Source: Limisphaerales bacterium (lineage in GTDB: Bacteria; Verrucomicrobiota; Verrucomicrobiae; Limisphaerales; UBA11358). Taken from it: a DNA stretch of 8,352 nucleotides. Below are positions 1 to 4,848 of the stretch, piece after piece. Position numbers and translations under genes: made by a program. The number at the start of each line of letters is the position of its first letter. Position 1 is the stretch's first letter. A model generated the notes under the pieces. That model was given only the letters and a program-made list of their open reading frames with translations, did no database searches and was not told the DNA's origin. The DNA is taken from positions 16,241-24,592 of the forward strand of contig PLZL01000401.1 of NCBI GenBank assembly GCA_003152145.1, given 5' to 3'.

Positions 1-1061
1 TATTCACCTTCATTGACGATGAAGAACGGCTCTCCGCCGACCTCGAGCAGTTGCGTGCTGCCGCAATAGCTGCGGGTGGAATGAGCGATGAGGAACTGTT
101 GATCTGCGGACAGTCCGGAGGCGAGCAACTCCCCGTCGCGCGCCTCGGCGACGGCGCGCAGTTCATCGGCGCGGTCCAGCGCCTCGGACAGCACCTCGCC
201 AAGGCTGCCGAAATGATGCGCGTAAAGATACTTTCCCTCCAGGCCCGTCGTGACGATGTGGTCCAAGTGTGAGCCGATGGCGATTACCAACTCATACGAT
301 TTCCCCGCCGGCACTTCGAACCCGATGCCGGCGGCGCTGCCCAACATGTGAACCGGATTGATGTCGCGCAAGCCGCCATCCACCGTCCACTGCTGGAAAA
401 GAAACGGTTTCCCCGCGGGAATGGCATCGCTGCCGGATTTGCGCAATTCCGCGGCGACGCCAAAATCCCGCCGGTGGGCGAACGCGAGGCGGAATCGTGG
501 ATTCGACCCCATGTCCAGCGGTCGCACTCCCGGGTCGTGGAAATGCAGCGCAAAGAACGCCGTGTTCGTGCCGCTGCCTTTGCGATTGTCCAGCGTGAGC
601 CGCGCCGTGGTCGCCGGCAGCAGCGCGTCGCGCATTTGCCGTGGGGTTGCAGTTTCCGGATCCGGAATGGCGCCGAAAGGCGTGTGGATGCTGAACCCCA
701 GTTCGTCCGTCTGCCACCGATCGGTGCCCCAGCCATAAAAGCGCTTGATTTGTTCCGCGCGGAACGCCTGTGCCCTTTCCTTTAGATTTTGCTGTTCGGG
801 CCCGGCCTCGATGAGAAACGCGCTGGCTGCATCGCGCGCGTTGCCTTGATAAAACGGCAGACATCGCAGTGCGGAATCGCTCTTGCGACCGCCGTCTTTG
901 ACGCCAATGTAAATATCCTGATTCCCCGGCTGGCCGATCTGCAGCCCCACGCCCCCGCGCGTGCCAAAGTTGCCGCAGGTGAAGCTCATGAAAGCGCCCA
1001 TCGGCGAATGCTGGGCGTTAAAACTGATATTGCCGGCAAAAGGTTCGAGTTTTTGATTCAT
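1..1061 (-). CDS. GH52 family beta-xylosidase, partial (N-terminal part; C-terminus beyond window edge)
   Basis: Glycoside hydrolase family 52 enzymes are retaining beta-xylosidases that release xylose from xylo-oligosaccharides, usually about 700 residues long. This frame is open without a stop from the ATG at 1061 to base 1 and gives 353 codons. The N-terminus reads FNAQHSPMGAFMSFTCG, closely matching the family's NAHHSPVGAFASFTLG opening, and is followed by an IYIGV segment. The last codons read RSYCGSTQLLEVGGEPFF then IVNEGE, the conserved GH52 block (RSYYGNTQLLE, VVNEGEYRM) that carries the catalytic nucleophile, so E351 or E353 is probably that residue. The acid/base Asp lies beyond the edge. 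There is no signal peptide, so it is probably cytosolic. The ATG fits the family N-terminus; the frame stays open about 28 codons further upstream, so an earlier non-ATG start is possible, and no good Shine-Dalgarno is seen. The gene is GC-rich (sampled lines 67-77%). It is transcribed away from the central cassette. Family certain; exact substrate inferred. Confidence 0.9.
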   Translation of the reverse strand, partial: MNQKLEPFAGNISFNAQHSPMGAFMSFTCGNFGTRGGVGLQIGQPGNQDIYIGVKDGGRKSDSALRCLPFYQGNARDAASAFLIEAGPEQQNLKERAQAFRAEQIKRFYGWGTDRWQTDELGFSIHTPFGAIPDPETATPRQMRDALLPATTARLTLDNRKGSGTNTAFFALHFHDPGVRPLDMGSNPRFRLAFAHRRDFGVAAELRKSGSDAIPAGKPFLFQQWTVDGGLRDINPVHMLGSAAGIGFEVPAGKSYELVIAIGSHLDHIVTTGLEGKYLYAHHFGSLGEVLSEALDRADELRAVAEARDGELLASGLSADQQFLIAHSTRSYCGSTQLLEVGGEPFFIVNEGE

Positions 1062-1240
1062 ATTCGTCACGACACTGTCCACAAATTGCTCAATACCAAG
1101 ACTAAAGCCGTCCTCTTTCGTCCTGGCCAACGCGGGTCAAAGCATCCAATAAATGCTTATCAATATGGTTCACGGCTCTTATTGCGTGCATTTTCTACTG
1201 AAAGCCGGAAGCAAAGACAAGGCTAAAACGGTCAAATCGC

Positions 1241-1253
1241 CTGACCAGGTCAG
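1241..1253. repeat. Perfect odd palindrome CTGACC-A-GGTCAG
   Basis: Six-base arms CTGACC and GGTCAG surround a single central A. The one-base centre makes this better suited to a dimeric DNA-binding protein than to an RNA hairpin, although a 5-bp stem with a 3-base loop is possible. It lies in the spacer between the divergent GH52 and kinase genes, where an operator would be expected. A run of six T starts 11 bases after it, but the intervening CCCGGAGG does not pair, so an intrinsic terminator is unlikely. The operator role is inferred from position only. Confidence 0.35.
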
Positions 1254-1477
1254 TTCCCGGAGGTTTTTTGTGCGATGCACTCCCCAACAAGGAAGTAGAT
1301 TGACGCCAATTTCGCGAATGCGCGCGAATAGGAGTTCCCGAAGGCGAGGAGGAACGAATTTTCCGCAGGTTTGCACGAGGGTCGAATGCCAGTAAAAGCA
1401 CAGCCTACGGGGCCGGATTGGGACTATATATCGCTAGACAGATAGGCACCTCGAGAAAAGGCGCAATACGAATTCGC

Positions 1478-1506
1478 TTGACGAGAAGCGCCGCAGTAAA
1501 TAAAAA
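1478..1506 (+). promoter_or_regulatory. Predicted sigma70-type promoter for the kinase-GH3-(GH116) cassette
   Basis: TTGACG at 1478-1483 matches the -35 consensus in 5 of 6 positions. After exactly 17 bases, TAAAAA at 1501-1506 matches the -10 in 4 of 6. The expected transcript start near 1513 leaves a leader of about 17 bases before the kinase ATG. An inverted repeat, CGCTT (1475-1479) and AAGCG (1486-1490), brackets the -35 box and could be a repressor site. Only GAG at 1521-1523 resembles a Shine-Dalgarno. Confidence 0.35.
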
Positions 1507-1529
1507 CCCCACTTCCTAACGAGTTTAAA

Positions 1530-2747
1530 ATGAAGAACAAAAAAGACATTGATATCGTTGCAGCAGGGCACACGTGCCTTGATTTAATACCAGCCTTCAC
1601 CATCAAAGGAAAAGTGGACAAGATGACCGATGTGCTTGTCCCAGGAAAAATGATCAACATGGGCGACTGCGTCGTGGTCGGCGGCGGTCCGGTCACCAAC
1701 GCCGGCGTATCCATCCGCCGGTTGGGCGTGAAGACCGAGCTGATCGGCAAGGTTGGCGACGACGATTTCGGCAAGGAGATCCTAAATTGGTATGAAGAGC
1801 ACGAGGGCCATTTCAAAGGGATTCACATGGTCAAGGGTGAATCCACCTCATACACCATCGCGATTTGCATCCCTGGCATAGACCGCTTCTATCTGCATCA
1901 TTGCGGGGCGAACGACACCTTCGGCTACGATGACATGGACTTCGATCTTGTCGGTCGGGCGAAGCTCATGCTGTTCGGGTATCCGCCTTGGATGCGGAAG
2001 CTTTACGAAAACACCGGCCGCGAGCTGACAAGAATCCTCAAAAAGACCAAGGAGTTGAATACGACAACCACCCTTGACCTTTCGCTGCCGGACGTGAACA
2101 GCTACGCGGGCCAAGTTGACTGGAACGCAATTCTCAAGGATTGGGTCCCGCTGTCGGACATAATGGCCCCCAGCGCCGAGGAGATTTTTTATTTCCTCTA
2201 CAAAGAGAGTTTCCTTGAAAAGAAGGCAAAACTCGGTCCCAAAGAGAGCGTGCTGGACCATCTGACCGTCAAAGAGATTGCCACAGTCGGAAAGGACATG
2301 ATAAAAATGGGTGCGGCGATAGGAATGGTCAAATGTGGCCACCGGGGGTTGTATATCCGGACCGCCGACAAGGACCGGCTGAAGCAGATGGGTGCGATCG
2401 GCTGCGCCGATCTGGACAACTGGGCCAACCGCGAGCTTTGGTTCCCGGTTTATCAGGAAGAAAAATTCGTGGGAGCACTTGGGTCCGGTGACTCGGCCAT
2501 TGCGGGATTTCTCTCCGCGTTTGTTTGGCATCACACCATCGAATCGTGCTTGAGATATGCCAACGCGGCGGGAAGCATGAACGTCACCGTTCCTGACGGC
2601 CTTACTTGGAACAAAGGGTTTGATGATTTGACGAGGCGGATCAAAGGAGGGTGGAAGACAAAGAATCTGAAGATAGACGAGATGGGTTGGAAGAAAGAGG
2701 GTGAATTCTGGGTAGGGCCGGATAACCGCGGCAAATGGGAATCATAA
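1530..2747 (+). CDS. PfkB-family carbohydrate kinase, oversized (405 aa)
   Basis: PfkB/ribokinase-family enzymes transfer the ATP gamma-phosphate to a hydroxymethyl group of a sugar, sugar acid or nucleoside. The start fits because the first beta strand (DIDIVAAGHTCLDLIP, residues 6-21) begins at once. Residues 51-66 (GGGPVTNAGVSIRRLG) are the N-terminal PfkB signature, followed by the usual IGKVGDDDFG. Residues 106-129 include TSYTIAI and HHCGAND, the typical substrate-lid region. APSAEE at 213-218 fits the family's PNxxE segment, and KCGHRG at 268-273 precedes the ATP site. GALGSGD, ending at catalytic base D321, is the C-terminal signature, with ALGSGD in place of the usual DTxGAGD. At 405 residues it is about 80 longer than most family members; extra sequence lies at roughly 225-315 and in the C-terminal tail. 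It has no signal peptide. It leads the cassette, 30 bases before the GH3 gene. Family sure, substrate unknown; it probably phosphorylates a sugar released by the next two enzymes. Confidence 0.9.
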   Translation: MKNKKDIDIVAAGHTCLDLIPAFTIKGKVDKMTDVLVPGKMINMGDCVVVGGGPVTNAGVSIRRLGVKTELIGKVGDDDFGKEILNWYEEHEGHFKGIHMVKGESTSYTIAICIPGIDRFYLHHCGANDTFGYDDMDFDLVGRAKLMLFGYPPWMRKLYENTGRELTRILKKTKELNTTTTLDLSLPDVNSYAGQVDWNAILKDWVPLSDIMAPSAEEIFYFLYKESFLEKKAKLGPKESVLDHLTVKEIATVGKDMIKMGAAIGMVKCGHRGLYIRTADKDRLKQMGAIGCADLDNWANRELWFPVYQEEKFVGALGSGDSAIAGFLSAFVWHHTIESCLRYANAAGSMNVTVPDGLTWNKGFDDLTRRIKGGWKTKNLKIDEMGWKKEGEFWVGPDNRGKWES

Positions 2748-2766
2748 ACAACCAGCGTAACAAAAC

Positions 2767-2771
2767 AGGAG
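2767..2771 (+). promoter_or_regulatory. Ribosome binding site of the GH3 gene
   Basis: AGGAG lies six bases before the ATG at 2778, inside the 30-base gap after the kinase stop codon. It fixes the GH3 start and supports translation from a shared kinase-GH3 transcript. Confidence 0.8.
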
Positions 2772-2777
2772 ATAAAA

Positions 2778-4604
2778 ATGTCAAAGAACAGCAATGCGAA
2801 AAGAGATGCTTTTGTAAGTAAAACAATTGCGAAGATGAGTTTGGAGGAGAAGGTCGGCCAGCTTTTAACCTTTACCCGGCGCGGCGCGATGCTCACGCCC
2901 AGCGGCATTGAACAAATCACCCGATTGCAATGCGGCGGCCTCTGTCTGGAGCCCTACGCGGTCGAAACCTGCAAGAACCTTTACTGGGGCAACTCCCAGA
3001 TAGACAAGACCTTCAAACCGCCTAAAGATTACTTCAAAATAGCGAACACCTATTTTGCCGGCAAAAACTTCGGCATCAGCATAACGCCGGAAGACTATAC
3101 CAAGGACCTGAACAAATTGCAGAAAATCGCGATGGCTAGACCATCAGGCATTCCTCTGCATATGACCATTGATTTCGAGGGCGATTTCAAGAACGACTAT
3201 ATGGCCGGCGGTATAAGGCAGTTCCCGCCCCCAATGGGTATGGCCGCCATCGGCGACCCCGAAATGACCTACAAAATCAATAATACCATCGCAAAGCAGT
3301 TGAGCAATATCGGCGTAACGCAGATGTATTCGCCGGTCTGCGATGTGAATATTAATCCCAAGAACCCGGAAATCGGCGTCCGCTCATTCGGTGATGACCC
3401 TGAGGTTTGCGCAAAACACGCCGTCGCATTTATAAAAGGTTTGCAGGACGGCGGCATTGCGGCGACCGCCAAACATTTCCCTGGCAGAGGCGATTCGGCC
3501 ACCGACGCCCACGATGTGCTGGATGTAATCAGGGCCGACAAGAAAAGAATGCAGGAAGTCGAGCTGGTTCCTTTCAAGGCGGCAATCGCAGCGGGTGTGA
3601 AGGCCATTATGACAGGGCATTCGGTTTACCCGGCGTATGACGATAAATACCCGACGACCTTGTCGGTAAAGCTGCTCACCGGGCTTTTAAGAGAAGAGTT
3701 GGGCTTTGACGGCGTGATTGTTTCCGACGCGATTGGCATGGCCGCCATCTTGAAACAATGGCCCCTTCCCATTGCCTGCGCGATGGCGATCAAAGCGGGG
3801 TGCGATACGATACTGCTGAAGGCTGACGACGAGTCGAGGTCGCAGTGCTTCTTCGGAATCAAACAGGCCGTTGAAAAAGGCGACATTTCTGAAGAACGGC
3901 TCAATGAGGCCGTCACGCATCTTTTGAGAATGAAGTATGACCAGGGCCTGTTTGAAACCGCAGGCAAGAAGGACCCGAAGAAGGCCCAGGCCTACGCTCT
4001 GAGCAAACCGGTCATTGATTTCTCGTGGGACGTGGCGAAAAAAGCCCTGATGGTAATGCGGAATGACAAGAAATTGCTGCCGTTGAATCCCAAGCAGAAA
4101 ATATTGGTGATTGAGCAGCGCATTCCTTATGAATTTTGTGGGAAAGACCCCTATATGCACCAGCACATGTTCTGCGAGGATATGGTGGAACATGCGCAAA
4201 ACTTGATTCTGGTTGATACGGATTTTGCCGCAAACGAGGACGAGGTTAAGGAGTGTCTGGAGCTTGCCAAACAGGTGGACCTTGTCGTTATGACCAATTA
4301 TTACGCCCGAATCGTCAAGACGGGCAACAACCGGCTGCTGGTCAGGAAACTCAAGGAAGCAGGGAAAAAGGTAGTCGTCGTGACCAATTTCCCATACGTG
4401 GAAGGCACGACCAAAGAAGCCGACGCCGTGGTCTGCAATTTCAGCGGCACGCCGGATTCAATCAGGGCTGCAACCGATTTGCTTTTTGGGAAAATCAAGC
4501 AATGTGCCAAGACCAGATCGCCCATAAAACTCGGCGTTCAAAAAGAATCCGCCGTAAAAGCGCCGTCGAAGAAGCAACCTTCTTTGGGCTTATCATATTG
4601 TTAG
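2778..4604 (+). CDS. Glycoside hydrolase family 3, NagZ-type beta-N-acetylhexosaminidase-like (two-domain)
   Basis: GH3 enzymes of this branch cleave terminal beta-linked N-acetylglucosamine; some relatives use phosphate instead of water. SLEEKVGQLL (residues 21-30) opens the TIM barrel. D132-F-E-G is the substrate-site DxEG motif, IGVRSFG at 199-205 is a typical GH3 loop, and K232-H233-F-P-G contacts the sugar. The stretch to D243-A-H245 keeps the NagZ signature KHFPGxG(x4)DxH, whose Asp-His pair acts as acid/base. D317 in GVIVSDAIGM is the expected nucleophile. About 40 extra residues lie near 30-110, where NagZ is shorter. Residues ~410-608 form a second alpha/beta domain, so the length resembles two-domain Bacillus NagZ (about 640 aa) rather than the ~340-aa Gram-negative form. 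Unlike the canonical motif it has Arg237 for His/Asp and Ala244 for Ser/Thr. No signal peptide or membrane segment: cytosolic. Family sure; hexosaminidase specificity is inferred from the Asp-His signature, and a different sugar remains possible. Confidence 0.9.
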   Translation: MSKNSNAKRDAFVSKTIAKMSLEEKVGQLLTFTRRGAMLTPSGIEQITRLQCGGLCLEPYAVETCKNLYWGNSQIDKTFKPPKDYFKIANTYFAGKNFGISITPEDYTKDLNKLQKIAMARPSGIPLHMTIDFEGDFKNDYMAGGIRQFPPPMGMAAIGDPEMTYKINNTIAKQLSNIGVTQMYSPVCDVNINPKNPEIGVRSFGDDPEVCAKHAVAFIKGLQDGGIAATAKHFPGRGDSATDAHDVLDVIRADKKRMQEVELVPFKAAIAAGVKAIMTGHSVYPAYDDKYPTTLSVKLLTGLLREELGFDGVIVSDAIGMAAILKQWPLPIACAMAIKAGCDTILLKADDESRSQCFFGIKQAVEKGDISEERLNEAVTHLLRMKYDQGLFETAGKKDPKKAQAYALSKPVIDFSWDVAKKALMVMRNDKKLLPLNPKQKILVIEQRIPYEFCGKDPYMHQHMFCEDMVEHAQNLILVDTDFAANEDEVKECLELAKQVDLVVMTNYYARIVKTGNNRLLVRKLKEAGKKVVVVTNFPYVEGTTKEADAVVCNFSGTPDSIRAATDLLFGKIKQCAKTRSPIKLGVQKESAVKAPSKKQPSLGLSYC

Positions 4605-4787
4605 TAATGCATAGAAGCGAACCGCAAGGATGGGATTTTGTGGGTCTGTCAAAGACATAACCACGTGGAAGAGTTTTAATTGAAATGAGTGATTATATCC
4701 GAATATGCCAATTCATTCATAACTCCGGAAAGTGTCAGGCCAAAAACCGCAAACGATTAATTCCGAACAACAACCATTATTCATGAT

Positions 4788-4830
4788 ACTTTCTGCTTTC
4801 CCGGCCGACCTGGCCGGGACAGCGGAAGGT
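4788..4830 (+). promoter_or_regulatory. Long hairpin in the leader of the GH116-like gene
   Basis: Arms 4788-4806 and 4812-4830 pair at 18 of 19 positions around the five-base loop GACCT. The top is GC-rich (CCCGGCC with GGCCGGG). The pairing includes two G-U pairs and one T-C mismatch (4798 with 4820). No T run follows on the plus strand, so it is not an intrinsic terminator. It ends five bases before the Shine-Dalgarno, a position suited to control of ribosome access, to transcript processing, or to protecting the 5' end of a cleaved mRNA. The pairing is seen directly; the role is inferred. Confidence 0.6.
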
Positions 4831-4836
4831 CAACCG

Positions 4837-4841
4837 AGGAG
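4837..4841 (+). promoter_or_regulatory. Ribosome binding site of the GH116-like gene
   Basis: AGGAG lies seven bases before the ATG at 4849. It selects this ATG over the out-of-frame ATG at 4842. The same AGGAGAT core precedes the GH3 gene, in line with a common origin of the two genes. Confidence 0.8.
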
Positions 4842-4848
4842 ATGTTAA

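Larger units (their letters stand above)
1062..1529. other. 468-base intergenic spacer between divergent genes
   Basis: No convincing gene is seen on either strand. Short open frames here (about 60-80 codons) encode Arg/Ser-rich sequence without recognisable motifs, typical of non-coding DNA. The spacer should hold the promoters of the GH52 gene (leftward) and the kinase-led cassette (rightward). It contains a perfect 13-base odd palindrome at 1241-1253, a T6 run at 1264-1269, the 8-base palindrome TTCGCGAA at 1311-1318, and a plausible plus-strand promoter at 1478-1506. No good sigma70-type promoter for the GH52 gene was found by eye. Confidence 0.6.
4605..4848 (+). other. 244-base spacer between the GH3 and GH116-like genes
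   Basis: No gene is seen. The left two thirds are AT-rich, with no clear terminator after the GH3 stop. TTGAAA at 4680-4685 has no matching -10 at the right distance, so an internal promoter is not supported. The right end holds a long imperfect hairpin (4788-4830) and the Shine-Dalgarno of the next gene. The length is unusual for a tightly packed operon, so the third gene may be differently regulated. Confidence 0.55.

Noticed and set aside
284..864. Overlapping open frames of 126-190 codons on both strands within the left 1 kb
   Set aside because: They are shadows of the GH52 gene, whose own minus-strand frame is open to the window edge and matches the family throughout. High GC gives long chance frames.
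1264..1269. T6 run after the palindrome at 1241-1253 as an intrinsic terminator
   Set aside because: The stem would be only 5 bp and is separated from the T run by 10 unpaired bases; no plus-strand gene precedes it.
1153..1401. Small frames of 65-80 codons on both strands in the divergent spacer
   Set aside because: Arg/Ser-rich, no motif, no Shine-Dalgarno, and overlapping each other on opposite strands.
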